Below, in pieces: positions 48,463 to 57,788 of a stretch of 64,000 bases of DNA. Position 1 is the first letter of the stretch. The number at the start of each line of letters is the position of its first letter. The notes under the pieces were generated by a model. That model worked only from the letters and a program-made list of their open reading frames with translations, had not been told where the DNA came from and did not search any database. The position numbers and the translations under genes were made by a program. The DNA comes from Campylobacter concisus. Its GTDB lineage: Bacteria > Campylobacterota > Campylobacteria > Campylobacterales > Campylobacteraceae. The DNA lies in NCBI RefSeq assembly GCF_003048675.2, contig NZ_CP060707.1, positions 682,001 through 746,000 on the forward strand, read 5' to 3'.

Positions 48463-49490
48463 CAGTATCTTCGTGTGATCTTGGCTTTATAAAGCAAGAC
48501 GCCGGCTAGTAAAAATACGAAAAATATGAGCGGTATCGCAAGCGATGGCTTTGATGAAAAGAGCATGATGAGCGTAAAATATCCAAACAAAACGCCAAAT
48601 GTGCCAACATAGACCATACCCTTTTCATATCTATATGTGACGATGCCAAGGCTGATCGCAAAGAGCGTGCTAGCAAGCGGGAAGAGGGCCACTAGGACGT
48701 AAGTACTAAGGTCTTTTCTACGTTTATCGCTGCTAGCTGCCTCCATCCAGTACTCTTTGATGCTGCCAATGTCGCTTATTTCCTCGCTTTGGGCGGTTCT
48801 TATCTTCATCGATTTGAAGTTGCTTTGATGATAAATTTCATCTCTGATGTCATACATTTTGCCCTCGTTTAAAGAGAGCTCCACGCTTTGACCCACGTTT
48901 ATGATCTTTGCATTTTTGGCGGTTATTAGGCGCTGTGAGTCTTTAACAAAGGGGTTAAACATCACGATATCTTTGTAGGTCGTGCCATTTTTGTCTTCAC
49001 TTTCGCTGCCCACATAGACCATCCAGTCGGAGAATTTTTGTCCAAACTGGGTTGGCTTTAAATTTAGCTTAGCAACTGTCTTTTTATAGTCGATGAAATT
49101 TGCATTTAGCTGAGCGGCTATTGGTATCATGACGATGGCAACTACCAGCAAGGCAGCGCTTAAAAGGGCTGAAAATGCTAAGAAAAATCTTGCTATTTTA
49201 TTTGGCGAGCCACCAAGTGTAAAGATAACGATACTTTCATTCTCTTTTGATAGTCTAAAAAGTGTCATCGCAAGTGAGACGAAAAATGCGATGGGCACGA
49301 CAAAGAGCAGCACGCGTGGGAGCATAAATGAGTAGAGTTTAAAGAGCTCACCAAAGCTGATCTCGATATATGAGGTGATACGCGCGATCTGGATGAAAAA
49401 GACGATCGACATGATCAAAAAAAGCGTACTAAATAGCGATGCAAACGTGCCTAAAAAGTTAAACAAAAGATATTTATTTACTCTACTCAT
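48462..49490 (-). CDS. LptF/LptG (YjgP/YjgQ) permease-family protein
   Basis: 342 residues. Three helices at the start (LFSTLFLIMSIVFFIQIARI and others), a long periplasmic part (about 110-250) and three helices at the end form the standard LptF/G layout. With LptB it drives lipopolysaccharide transport out of the inner membrane. I cannot tell LptF from LptG. It overlaps the prepilin peptidase gene by 8 nt and truA by 1 nt. Confidence 0.88.
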   Translation of the reverse strand: MSRVNKYLLFNFLGTFASLFSTLFLIMSIVFFIQIARITSYIEISFGELFKLYSFMLPRVLLFVVPIAFFVSLAMTLFRLSKENESIVIFTLGGSPNKIARFFLAFSALLSAALLVVAIVMIPIAAQLNANFIDYKKTVAKLNLKPTQFGQKFSDWMVYVGSESEDKNGTTYKDIVMFNPFVKDSQRLITAKNAKIINVGQSVELSLNEGKMYDIRDEIYHQSNFKSMKIRTAQSEEISDIGSIKEYWMEAASSDKRRKDLSTYVLVALFPLASTLFAISLGIVTYRYEKGMVYVGTFGVLFGYFTLIMLFSSKPSLAIPLIFFVFLLAGVLLYKAKITRRY

Positions 49491-50271
49491 AAATGAACCT
49501 TAAAATTTCTAAAATTTGCCCGTTAAAAGTGTAGGTGACAAGCAGCCCCAGGCTTAAAAATGGCACAAAGGCTAGCTCATAGCCCTTTTTGCGAACGAGC
49601 GCATAGACTGGAAGTGTGAGAAGTGCGGCTAGATAGATCGCCACAAGGGCTAGCTTGGCTGGTAAAATGGCTCCGATGATCGCTGCGATAAAGATGTCGG
49701 CACTGCCCATAGCCTCGCGCTTCATCGCATAGCTCACGACAAATCTAAGCGCCCAAAATATAAAGCCAAAGAGAATTAAATTTAAAATTTGAGCAAAATT
49801 CCCTTTAAAGATAAAAAGCAACAAGGCATAGGCAAATGCAAAAAATAGCGCCGCAAAAAGAAGCGCATCTGGCACGGCTTTATATCTTATATCTATGACG
49901 CTAAGGGCTAGTAGCATGATAAAGCAAAGCCCTAAAAATAGCGAACAAAGCAAGGTTTCTACGCTTAAAATTTCGCCGCACTCTTTAAAAAAGCAGATCA
50001 AAAAAAGCAATCCAGAGGCTAGCTCAACTAGTGGATAGACAAGGCTTATCTTTTGCTTGCAAAAAGCGCATTTGCCGCCTAAAAATAGCCATGAAAAAAG
50101 AGGGATATTGTGATAAAAATTTAGCTTGTGAGAGCATTTTGGGCAGTGCGAGGCTGGGAAATTTATACTTTCACTTCGTGGCAAGCGGTATATCAGCACA
50201 TTTGAAAATGATCCCACGCAGATGCCAAAAACAAAAGCAAAAAAGGCAAAAAAGATGACTAAAATATCCAT
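49483..50271 (-). CDS. Prepilin peptidase (A24 family)
   Basis: 262 residues from the ATG at 50271; a TTG at 50292 would overlap uppS. Seen: FGICVGSFSNVLIYRLPRSES, the N-terminal zinc-site pattern CPKCSHK and CAFCKQK (two CxxC), and the aspartyl-protease residues in VIDIRYKAVPD and GSADIF. About seven helices. It cleaves and may methylate prepilin leaders; the pseudopilin at 38319 is a candidate substrate. It lies 7 nt after uppS. Confidence 0.92.
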   Translation of the reverse strand: MDILVIFFAFFAFVFGICVGSFSNVLIYRLPRSESINFPASHCPKCSHKLNFYHNIPLFSWLFLGGKCAFCKQKISLVYPLVELASGLLFLICFFKECGEILSVETLLCSLFLGLCFIMLLALSVIDIRYKAVPDALLFAALFFAFAYALLLFIFKGNFAQILNLILFGFIFWALRFVVSYAMKREAMGSADIFIAAIIGAILPAKLALVAIYLAALLTLPVYALVRKKGYELAFVPFLSLGLLVTYTFNGQILEILRFIYE

Positions 50272-50278
50272 TATCTCA

Positions 50279-50950
50279 CTAAACTCCGCCAAATCTTCGC
50301 TCTATATCTTTAAATTTAGCCACGATGCTTGCAAGCTCATCCTTGCCAAAATCTGGCCAAAGTGTCGGTGTGAAAAATAGCTCCGCATAGCTTGCCTGCC
50401 AGAGCATGAAATTTGAAAGCCTGCTCTCGCCACCAGTTCTAATGAGAAGATCCACCGGCTCACTCTCATCAAGTGCCGCATTTAGGCTCGTTTCATTTAT
50501 CTCGCAGCCTTTTAAATTTAGTTTTCGCACAGCTCTAATGATCTCATCTTTTGAGCCATAGTTTATCGCTAAATTTAAAAGCAAATTTGTATTTTTTCTT
50601 GTCGCATTTTTTGTGATTTCTATCTCATTTTTTAGCTCGTCGCTAAATGGCAAGATGTCGCCGATCGTGTTAAATTTGATCCCATTTTTTATAAAATCAT
50701 CACGCTTTAAAAGAAGAAATTTCTTAAGCAAATTCATCAAAAAATCAACCTCTTTTTGCGGTCTTTTCCAGTTTTCGGTGCTAAATGCGTAAAGGCTTAA
50801 AATTTTCACCCCGTTATCGATGCAAAATTCGCACATATCGCTCACCACATTTGCTCCGGCCTCGTGCCCATTTGTCCGCAAAAATCCACGCTTTTTCGCC
50901 CAGCGTCCGTTGCCGTCCATGATGATAGCGAGGTGGTTAAGTTTGTTCAA
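50279..50950 (-). CDS. uppS: Undecaprenyl diphosphate synthase
   Basis: 223 residues. LAIIMDGNGRWAKKRG near the start holds the catalytic Asp. Then ILSLYAFSTENWKRP, NLAINYGSKDEIIRA and DLLIRTGGESRLSNFMLWQ, all cis-prenyltransferase signatures. It makes the lipid carrier for peptidoglycan and glycan synthesis. The start is TTG at 50950, with AAAGG seven bases upstream. 3 nt after the hypothetical gene. Confidence 0.95.
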   Translation of the reverse strand: MNKLNHLAIIMDGNGRWAKKRGFLRTNGHEAGANVVSDMCEFCIDNGVKILSLYAFSTENWKRPQKEVDFLMNLLKKFLLLKRDDFIKNGIKFNTIGDILPFSDELKNEIEITKNATRKNTNLLLNLAINYGSKDEIIRAVRKLNLKGCEINETSLNAALDESEPVDLLIRTGGESRLSNFMLWQASYAELFFTPTLWPDFGKDELASIVAKFKDIERRFGGV

Positions 50951-50953
50951 TGT

Positions 50954-51640
50954 CTAGCCTTTAAAGTCAATTATCTGCTCTTTTTTACTCCAAAGAGTGC
51001 TTACGTTTTGCACCACAACTGGCGTGTCAAATTCGCTTTTTAGCAAGCTTGCGACGTTGCTAAATGGAGTTGCGATCTCACACAAAATTTCATCTTTAAA
51101 TTTAAAAACAAGCGGCGCAAAATTTGAAAATACTAGAAAAACTCTCATCTCATTTTTCTCTTTTTTAAGCTGAAAAATGCCGTTTGTACCGCTATACGAA
51201 AATGGTATATGCACGACGTTTTCTTGCAGGGCTAAGAGCATTTTTGCTAGCACTCTCATCTCATCTTTTGTTTTAACTTCGCTTAAGTTTTTAAATAAAT
51301 AGCTGTAAAGCCACGATAAATTCTCATTTTTTACTAAATTTTCTATCAAATTTAGCCCGTCAGCCAAAACATCCTCATCTAAAATTTTTGGTTTTTCGTA
51401 TAAATTTTTTATGACGATATTTTCACCCTGACTATGCACCTCGCCCCAGTATCTAGAGCCTACGTTTAGCTCTTTTACGCTTTTTGTGTTTAAATTTCTA
51501 TTTGCGAAATTTAATATGTATCTATTAAAGCCGACCTTTTGGCTCACCAAAATGCTAAGTGGCAGGGACGAATTTATCGCTACTAGCGGAGCTTGGTTGT
51601 TTTTTGCTATCTTTTGGATGCGTGAGATCTGCTCTATCAT
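50954..51640 (-). CDS. Hypothetical protein of the uppS-coaBC cluster
   Basis: 228 residues, no signal peptide or helix. N-terminal beta-rich part (KVGFNRYILNFANRNLNTKSVKEL, in parts; GSRYWGEVHSQGENIVIKN), then a helical region and another beta-rich part (GTNGIFQLKKEKNEMRVFLVFS). It starts by overlapping coaBC (ATGA) and is 3 nt from uppS, so it is in the operon. C. jejuni has a hypothetical gene at the same place (recalled). Function unknown. Confidence 0.72.
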   Translation of the reverse strand: MIEQISRIQKIAKNNQAPLVAINSSLPLSILVSQKVGFNRYILNFANRNLNTKSVKELNVGSRYWGEVHSQGENIVIKNLYEKPKILDEDVLADGLNLIENLVKNENLSWLYSYLFKNLSEVKTKDEMRVLAKMLLALQENVVHIPFSYSGTNGIFQLKKEKNEMRVFLVFSNFAPLVFKFKDEILCEIATPFSNVASLLKSEFDTPVVVQNVSTLWSKKEQIIDFKG

Positions 51641-52809
51641 AAATTTGCTGCTAGCTCCACTATGCGCCCTGCGATCTCGTCTTTTGAGGCAAGCGGCAGT
51701 AAAATCTCGTTATTTTTTGTGATGAAATTTACCTCGTTTTGCTCGCTTGCAAAGCCATTTTTCTCGCCCAAAATATTTAGACAAACTGCATCAAGCTCTT
51801 TTTTTTCTAACATTGATCTAGCACTTTTAAGAGCGCTTTCGCTTGAAATTTCAAGCTTAAAGCCGATCTTTTTACATTTAAGCTCTTTTAAGTTTTGCAA
51901 AATATCGACATTTCTCTTTAGGTTTAAATTTAAGCTCTCTCCAACGTCCTCTTTTTTTATCTTACCATCAATTTTTGTTGGCACAAAATCGCTCACCGCA
52001 GCGCACATTACAAGTAAATTTGCCCCCTCGCACTCGCTCTTACAAAGCTCTAAAAGCTCTCCACTTGAGCTAAATTTAAGGCTAAGAAACGGCTCGCTAC
52101 TAGCCTCAAAGCTAGCAAGCAGTTTCACCTCTGCACCTGCGTAGTAAAAGGCTTTAGCCAAAGCTCTTGCCATCTTGCCGCTTGAGAAATTTGTAATGGC
52201 TCTTACATCATCTATCTTTTCAGTTGTTGCACCGCCCGTTATCACCACTTTTTTGCCTGCAAAAAGTGGCTTGCTAAGCCTTTTAATGGCAGCTTCTACT
52301 ATCACTTCAGGACTTGCTAAAGCACCTTTACCAACGTCGCCACAAGCTAGAGTTTTAAGAACTGGCTCAACCACTAAAGCGCCGTTTTTCTTTAAAATTT
52401 CAAGTGAATTTTGCGTCGCAAAATGCTCGATCATATTGTTATTTGCAGCTGGGGCGACAACCAAAGGCACGTGCGAGGCGGCGATTAGCGTTTGCATGAA
52501 GACATTGTCACAGATACCAGCTGTTAGCTTATTTATCGTATTTACCGAGGCTGGCGCTATTAAGACTAGATCCATTTTGGAGTAGGCTATGTGATTTACG
52601 CCATCTTGCCAGTTTTGCGTTTGTGAGCTTAAAATTTTATGCTCGCTTAGCGCTTCAAAGCCGCTTACGCTACAAAACTCAAACACTCCGTCACTTAAAG
52701 CCACATAAACATCAGCGCCTTGCTTTTTAAGCAGCGATAAAATTTCGTAAGCTTTATAAAAGGCGATACTGCCGCAAACGGCAAGTAAAATTTTCTTATT
52801 TTTTAACAT
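51637..52809 (-). CDS. coaBC: Bifunctional phosphopantothenoylcysteine decarboxylase/synthetase
   Basis: Two steps of coenzyme A synthesis. The start at 52809 (MLKNKKILLAVCGSIAFYKA) is preferred over the TTG at 52833. The N-terminal CoaC part (about 1-180) shows HIAYSKMDLVLIAPASVNT, the FMN site, VPLVVAPAANNNM and a substrate-binding TLACGDVGKGALA. The C-terminal CoaB part shows VVITGGATTEKIDDVRAITNFSSGKM. Overlaps glmU by 14 nt and the hypothetical gene by 4 nt. Confidence 0.95.
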   Translation of the reverse strand: MLKNKKILLAVCGSIAFYKAYEILSLLKKQGADVYVALSDGVFEFCSVSGFEALSEHKILSSQTQNWQDGVNHIAYSKMDLVLIAPASVNTINKLTAGICDNVFMQTLIAASHVPLVVAPAANNNMIEHFATQNSLEILKKNGALVVEPVLKTLACGDVGKGALASPEVIVEAAIKRLSKPLFAGKKVVITGGATTEKIDDVRAITNFSSGKMARALAKAFYYAGAEVKLLASFEASSEPFLSLKFSSSGELLELCKSECEGANLLVMCAAVSDFVPTKIDGKIKKEDVGESLNLNLKRNVDILQNLKELKCKKIGFKLEISSESALKSARSMLEKKELDAVCLNILGEKNGFASEQNEVNFITKNNEILLPLASKDEIAGRIVELAANL

Positions 52810-54106
52810 CGTCTTTGCCAAAGAATTTCTCAAAAAAGCCGCTTTTGTTTTCTTGACGACCTCTGCTGATAGCTAGAGCCCCGCTCTCAACGTCTTTTGT
52901 GATGGTGCTGCCAGCTGCGATGATGACGTTATCGGCGATATTTACAGGGGCAACTAGCTGCGTATCTGAGCCAACAAAGACGTTTTTGCCGATCTTGGTT
53001 TTGTATTTTGCCTTGCCGTCGTAGTTGCATGTGATCGTGCCACAACCGATATTTGTGCCACTTTCTATCTCGCAGTCGCCAAGATAGCTTAGGTGTCCTG
53101 CTTTTACGCCGCTAAGAACACCTTTTTTAACCTCGACGAAATTTCCTATGTGTGTGTCAGAAATTTCAGAATTTGGCCTTATATGAGCTAGTGGGCCGAT
53201 GTCTGAGTTTTTGATGACGCTACTTTCGATCACCGATGAGCTTTTGATGATGCTCTCAGTGATGACGCACTCGCCAAGGATGCTTACGTTTTCTTCTAGC
53301 ACGCACTCGCCTTCAAATTTAGCCCTGCTGTCTATAAAAATGCTCTCAGGCATGCGCATCAAAACGCCAGCTTTCATCAAATTTTGCTTGATCTCATCTT
53401 GCATGATCTTTTCAGCGATGCTTAGCTGAAATTTATCATTTATGCCCATGAAATTTTGCTCATTAACATTTACTGCAACGCACTTTAAACCCTTTTCATT
53501 TGCTATTTTTATGGCGTCAGTTAGGTAATACTCTTTTTGTGCGTTTTGGTTGCTTATGATCGGTAAAATTTGCTCTAGCGCCTCGCGTTTAAAGCAGTAG
53601 CAGCCAGCATTTACACTTTTTATGGCAAGCTGCGCTTCGCTCGCATCTTTTTGCTCGACGATGGCCTCAACTTTGCCGTTTTTTATGATGACTCTGCCGT
53701 AGCCAAAAGGATTTGCCGCTTCAAATGAGCTCATAACCACGTCTGCTTCGGCATTTGCTAGGCGCATAAGATCAGTTGATCTAACAAGTGGCATATCGCC
53801 GCAAGTGACAAGCACCTTTTCGCCGCTTAAATTTACGCCTTTTATCGCGCCGGCAGTGCCTGGGAAATTTGCTAGATCTTGCTCGAAAATTTTAGTTTGA
53901 GGAAAAATTTCTTTTATCTTTTTGCTAATTAACTCTTTTTCGTAGTGAAGCACGACGCTAACGTCGTTTGTGATCGCATAAGCTTGCTTTAAGATGTGAA
54001 TGATCATCGGCTCGCCGCATAGTTCAAATAGGACTTTTGGGCGTTTTGATTTCATCCTGGTACCAAGACCAGCAGCTAGGATTATGATTGAAGTATTATT
54101 GTTCAT
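52796..54106 (-). CDS. glmU: Bifunctional GlcNAc-1-P uridyltransferase/acetyltransferase
   Basis: 436 residues from the ATG at 54106, where AAAGG lies eight bases upstream; longer starts lack a clear site. Seen: IILAAGLGTRMKSKRPK, LVTCGDMPLV and the left-handed beta-helix with hexapeptide repeats (about 255-425: SSVIESSVIKNSDIGPLAHIRP, NFVEVKKGVLSGVKAGHLSYLGDC, in parts). Makes UDP-GlcNAc with GlmS. First gene of the minus-strand run to truA; motA diverges from it. Confidence 0.95.
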   Translation of the reverse strand: MNNNTSIIILAAGLGTRMKSKRPKVLFELCGEPMIIHILKQAYAITNDVSVVLHYEKELISKKIKEIFPQTKIFEQDLANFPGTAGAIKGVNLSGEKVLVTCGDMPLVRSTDLMRLANAEADVVMSSFEAANPFGYGRVIIKNGKVEAIVEQKDASEAQLAIKSVNAGCYCFKREALEQILPIISNQNAQKEYYLTDAIKIANEKGLKCVAVNVNEQNFMGINDKFQLSIAEKIMQDEIKQNLMKAGVLMRMPESIFIDSRAKFEGECVLEENVSILGECVITESIIKSSSVIESSVIKNSDIGPLAHIRPNSEISDTHIGNFVEVKKGVLSGVKAGHLSYLGDCEIESGTNIGCGTITCNYDGKAKYKTKIGKNVFVGSDTQLVAPVNIADNVIIAAGSTITKDVESGALAISRGRQENKSGFFEKFFGKDDVKK

Positions 54107-54242
54107 TTTTAAGCCTTTTAACGTTAAAAATTTCGCAGATTGTAGCAAAAAATGGCAAACATTTTTTTTAATTTAACGATTGTTTCAACAAAAAGCTAAT
54201 AAAATAGCAATTCTTAAGAATTTATAAATAAAGCGAGTTTAA

Positions 54243-55010
54243 ATGGATTTAGGAACCGTCGTCGGCTGGGTTTTGACCCTGGTGCTTTTGTTTGGATCAA
54301 TGGCGATAGGCGTTGGTATAGGACCATACATCGATATCCCTTCTGTGATGATCGTTTTTGGTGGTACTATCGGCGTTATGATGGTTGGCTTCAAGATGGA
54401 GACGCTTAAAGGTATCGGTAAATTTTATGGTGTCGCTGTTAAGCCATCAGTTGTTGTAAATTTACCTGAGACTATAAAAAAAGTAGTTGATTACTCAACC
54501 AAAGCTAGGCGAGATGGCATTTTGGCACTTGAGAGCGAAGTAAATAATGAGACAAATCAGTTTTTAAAAAAAGGGCTTTCGATGGCAGTTGATGGCAATG
54601 AGCCAGATGCGATCAGGGCGCTTTTGGAGATCGATATAGATCAAACTAGCACAAGACATGCAAATAACATCAAAATTTTCGAGCAAGTAGGCGGTTTTGC
54701 AGGTGCGATGGGTATGATCGGAACACTCATTGGCCTTGTTGCGATGCTTCTAAATATGTCAGATCCTAGTGCGATCGGTCCATCTATGGCGGTTGCCTTG
54801 CTTACGACACTTTATGGTGCGATGATAGGTAACATCATCGGCTCGCCTGTTGCAAACATTCTCTCGATCCGCGATGCTGATGAGGCACTTGAGAAGCAAG
54901 TCATTTTAGAGGGGATCATGGCGATACAAGCAGGGGACAACCCAAGAACGCTTGAGGCTAAGCTCTTAGCATTTTTACCTCCAAAAGATAGAAAAAGTCA
55001 GTTTGAATAA
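54243..55010 (+). CDS. motA: Flagellar motor stator protein MotA
   Basis: 255 residues with four helices, two near the start (VVGWVLTLVLLFGSMAIGVGIG; SVMIVFGGTIGVMMVGFKM) and two after the cytoplasmic loop (GFAGAMGMIGTLIGLVAML, ALLTTLYGAMIGNIIGSPVA). The loop holds the charged residues that meet FliG. It forms the proton channel with MotB, whose ATG overlaps its stop (TAATG). An ATTCTTAAGAAT palindrome and TATAAA lie upstream. Confidence 0.95.
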   Translation: MDLGTVVGWVLTLVLLFGSMAIGVGIGPYIDIPSVMIVFGGTIGVMMVGFKMETLKGIGKFYGVAVKPSVVVNLPETIKKVVDYSTKARRDGILALESEVNNETNQFLKKGLSMAVDGNEPDAIRALLEIDIDQTSTRHANNIKIFEQVGGFAGAMGMIGTLIGLVAMLLNMSDPSAIGPSMAVALLTTLYGAMIGNIIGSPVANILSIRDADEALEKQVILEGIMAIQAGDNPRTLEAKLLAFLPPKDRKSQFE

Positions 55011-55789
55011 TGGGTAAGTTAATAAAACCAGAAGAGTGCCCAAAGTGTATGCCTGAGTGGCTGGCTGCCTTTGGCGACCTTATGTCGCTCCTACTTTGCT
55101 TCTTTGTTTTGCTCCTTTCTATGGCGACGATGGATGCTAAAAAGATGGAGGCTGCTGTTGGCTCGCTAGCTGGTGCGCTAAGTGTGCTAGAGGGTGGCGC
55201 AAGACCAGATAGTCAGGTAGAAAAAGAGACAGATCCTGAAAGCAGACGCACTCCAAAGCCAAAAGCTCAAAAAGGCGCTCAAAACGAGGTCACTTCGACT
55301 GTTAAAAAGATAAATGAGCTACTAACGGCTAGTGGGGCACCTGAGATCACGATGGAGGAGAGCGAGGATGGCTTTATCGTTAGGCTTCCAGCTGCGATGC
55401 TCTTTGATAAAGACAGCGCTGAAATTTCTGGCGAGGATGCGAAGCTCTTTTTAAAGCGAATAGGCATGATCATAGCCAAAATGCCAAATGAGGTAAAAAC
55501 AGATATCATCGGATACACTGATAATACAAATCCAAGTAAAGACTCTATATATAAAAATAACTGGCAGCTCTCTACTGCAAGGGCGCTAAGTGTGCTTGAG
55601 GAGCTAGTTAGCGATGGCGTACCACAAGAGAGGCTTATCACTTCTGGCAGAGCCTCTTTTGATCCGATCGCTAGCAACAGCACAGACGAGGGCAGAGCTA
55701 AAAACAATAGGGTGGAAATTCACTTCGTCTCGCTCGAGCCAAAAAATAAAGAGGCTACTAAGAAAAGTATCCTTGATACGAGGAATTAG
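55010..55789 (+). CDS. motB: Flagellar motor stator protein MotB
   Basis: 259 residues. A short N-terminal tail (EECPKCMPEWLA) precedes one helix with the proton-carrying Asp (FGDLMSLLLCFFVLLLS, about residue 25), a plug region, then an OmpA-like peptidoglycan-binding domain (about 120-240: DIIGYTDNT, NWQLSTARALSVL, EGRAKNNRVEI). Overlaps motA by 1 nt. Confidence 0.95.
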   Translation: MGKLIKPEECPKCMPEWLAAFGDLMSLLLCFFVLLLSMATMDAKKMEAAVGSLAGALSVLEGGARPDSQVEKETDPESRRTPKPKAQKGAQNEVTSTVKKINELLTASGAPEITMEESEDGFIVRLPAAMLFDKDSAEISGEDAKLFLKRIGMIIAKMPNEVKTDIIGYTDNTNPSKDSIYKNNWQLSTARALSVLEELVSDGVPQERLITSGRASFDPIASNSTDEGRAKNNRVEIHFVSLEPKNKEATKKSILDTRN

Positions 55790-55791
55790 TC

Positions 55792-56523
55792 GTGAAAGCA
55801 CTGCTTAGTTTAGCGGTTTTGTTTTGTGTAGTTTTTGGCGCTGATCCTGCGCTACCAACTATAAATTTAAGCCTAAATTCACCGCAAAATGCCGAGCAGC
55901 TTGTAAATTCTCTAAATGTTTTACTAATCCTCACCGCACTTGCACTTGCTCCTTCACTCATCTTTATGATGACTAGCTTTTTGCGCCTTGTCATTGTCTT
56001 TTCATTTTTGCGTCAAGCGATGGGTACGCAGCAAGTGCCGCCTTCAACGGTGCTTATCTCGCTTGCGATGGTGCTTACATTTTTTATCATGGAGCCAGTC
56101 GGGCAAAGAAGCTACGATGAGGGCATAAAGCCTTATATAGCCGAGCAGATAGGCTATGAGGAGATGCTTGATAGGAGTTTAAAGCCGTTTAAAGAATTTA
56201 TGGTTAAAAACACTAGAGAAAAAGATCTTGCGCTATTTTTTAGGATAAGAAATTTGCAAAATCCAGCAAATATCGAGGATATACCGCTAAGCATCGCGAT
56301 GTCAGCCTTTATGATAAGTGAGCTAAAGACATCTTTTGAGATAGCCTTTTTGCTCTATCTGCCATTTCTTGTCATCGACATGGTCGTAAGCTCCGTTTTG
56401 ATGGCGATGGGTATGATGATGCTCCCTCCTGTCATGATCTCGCTGCCATTTAAACTACTCATCTTCGTGCTAGTTGATGGCTGGAATTTGCTAATAGGAA
56501 ATTTAGTAAAGAGCTTTCACTGA
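55792..56523 (+). CDS. fliP: Flagellar export apparatus protein FliP
   Basis: 243 residues. A cleavable signal peptide (cut near VFGADP), then conserved LAPSLIFMMTSFLRLVIVFSFLRQAMGTQQVPP (in parts), LAMVLTFFIMEPVG and the C-terminal FLPFLVIDMVVSSVLMAMGMMMLPP segment. Core of the export gate with FliQ and FliR. The start is GTG at 55792, with ACGAGGA nine bases upstream. Its stop overlaps the next gene (TGATG). Confidence 0.94.
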   Translation: MKALLSLAVLFCVVFGADPALPTINLSLNSPQNAEQLVNSLNVLLILTALALAPSLIFMMTSFLRLVIVFSFLRQAMGTQQVPPSTVLISLAMVLTFFIMEPVGQRSYDEGIKPYIAEQIGYEEMLDRSLKPFKEFMVKNTREKDLALFFRIRNLQNPANIEDIPLSIAMSAFMISELKTSFEIAFLLYLPFLVIDMVVSSVLMAMGMMMLPPVMISLPFKLLIFVLVDGWNLLIGNLVKSFH

Positions 56524-57788
56524 TGAAGAAAATTTTATTAGCACTTTTGCCTTTGGCACTGCTTGGGTCAAATTTGAGCGAGATAGCAAACAAAGCCACT
56601 CAAAACGAAATTTCAAAGATCAAAGAGCTTGAGCTAAAAAGAGCAAATTTAAATGATGAAGCGACATCAAGCGCCTACTTGCCAAGTCTTAGTTTAGAGG
56701 GCTCATACGGCAAAAACGCAAGCACCTTTCCAAGTATAGTCGCTAAAGAGTCAGCTGGAGTGCTAGCAAGGATCGATTTTCTACTATACGACGGCGGGGC
56801 GAGAGAGGCTAGGTTAAAGATGAACCAGCTTTTAAAAAATAAAGCCGCCATCGCAAGTGATGAAGCTAAAAATTACCTTGCTTTTAAGGCTGTAAATTTA
56901 TACTTTAACGCCTGCGCGCTTGAAAATATAATAGCTGCCAAAAACGCTCAGGCAAATTTCTTAAAAGGCGTTTTAGACAAGCTTGAAAAGGCAAATAAAG
57001 CAGGACTTGCCGCAAAAGATGAGCTGGAAAATGTGCGGGCAAAATACCACTTGGCAAACAGCACGCAGCTTGAATACAAAAACAAAATGGAGCAAATTTT
57101 AAATGAGATAAATTTGCTAACAGGCGAGCAAATTTCGCCACTTAGCGGGGCAAAAATGGCTGAGATTGGCTCAAATTTAGCTTCAAAAAACGCCGAGCTT
57201 GACAGGCTAAATCAAGATATTTTTATAAGCGAAGCTAAGCTTAGCGAGACAAGAGCTGGCTTTTTGCCCCAAATCATGCTCTATGACACCTATGGGTTTT
57301 ACAAAAACAACTACGACATCGACCTTGGCAAGTATAACGCTTATCGCCCATATCTTGATAAATATCTAAAAGAAGATACGCACGGCAATAAATTTGGCGT
57401 TAGCTTCAGGTGGAAAATTTTTGACTTTTTTGCCACTAGCAAGATGAGCCAAGCTAGCAAGATCGCGCTTGATGAAGCGAGGCTAAATTTAGAGTATAAA
57501 AAGCGTGAAAACGAGACAAAACTTAAAAATTTACAAAACGAGATCGCAACTCTTAGCTCAAAGATCGCCTCGCTAAATGAGTATGTAAAGGCGAGCGATC
57601 TAGCACTTAGAGCGAGCTTTGAGAAGTATAGCTCAGGGCTTTTAGGATATAGCGACCTGCTTGAGGCGCTTTCACAAAAATTTGACGCCATTAGCCTTTT
57701 TGAAGGGGCGAAAGATGAGCTAGAGATCAAAAAAGCGGAGTATTTTTTTGAAAGCGGGGAGAGCATTTTAGAGAGGATTAGGGATTGA
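56523..57788 (+). CDS. TolC-like outer-membrane efflux protein (first of two)
   Basis: 421 residues with a signal peptide (cut near LLGSNLSE). It has two TolC-type halves: long Ala/Lys/Glu-rich helices with a beta segment in each (AYLPSLSLEGSYG near residue 55, and RAGFLPQIMLYDTYGF near 243). The FLLYDGGAREARL segment and the ELENVRAKYHLA helix are family-typical. It overlaps fliP by 1 nt and the adaptor gene by 4 nt. Probably the outer-membrane duct of the RND pump downstream. Confidence 0.85.
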   Translation: MKKILLALLPLALLGSNLSEIANKATQNEISKIKELELKRANLNDEATSSAYLPSLSLEGSYGKNASTFPSIVAKESAGVLARIDFLLYDGGAREARLKMNQLLKNKAAIASDEAKNYLAFKAVNLYFNACALENIIAAKNAQANFLKGVLDKLEKANKAGLAAKDELENVRAKYHLANSTQLEYKNKMEQILNEINLLTGEQISPLSGAKMAEIGSNLASKNAELDRLNQDIFISEAKLSETRAGFLPQIMLYDTYGFYKNNYDIDLGKYNAYRPYLDKYLKEDTHGNKFGVSFRWKIFDFFATSKMSQASKIALDEARLNLEYKKRENETKLKNLQNEIATLSSKIASLNEYVKASDLALRASFEKYSSGLLGYSDLLEALSQKFDAISLFEGAKDELEIKKAEYFFESGESILERIRD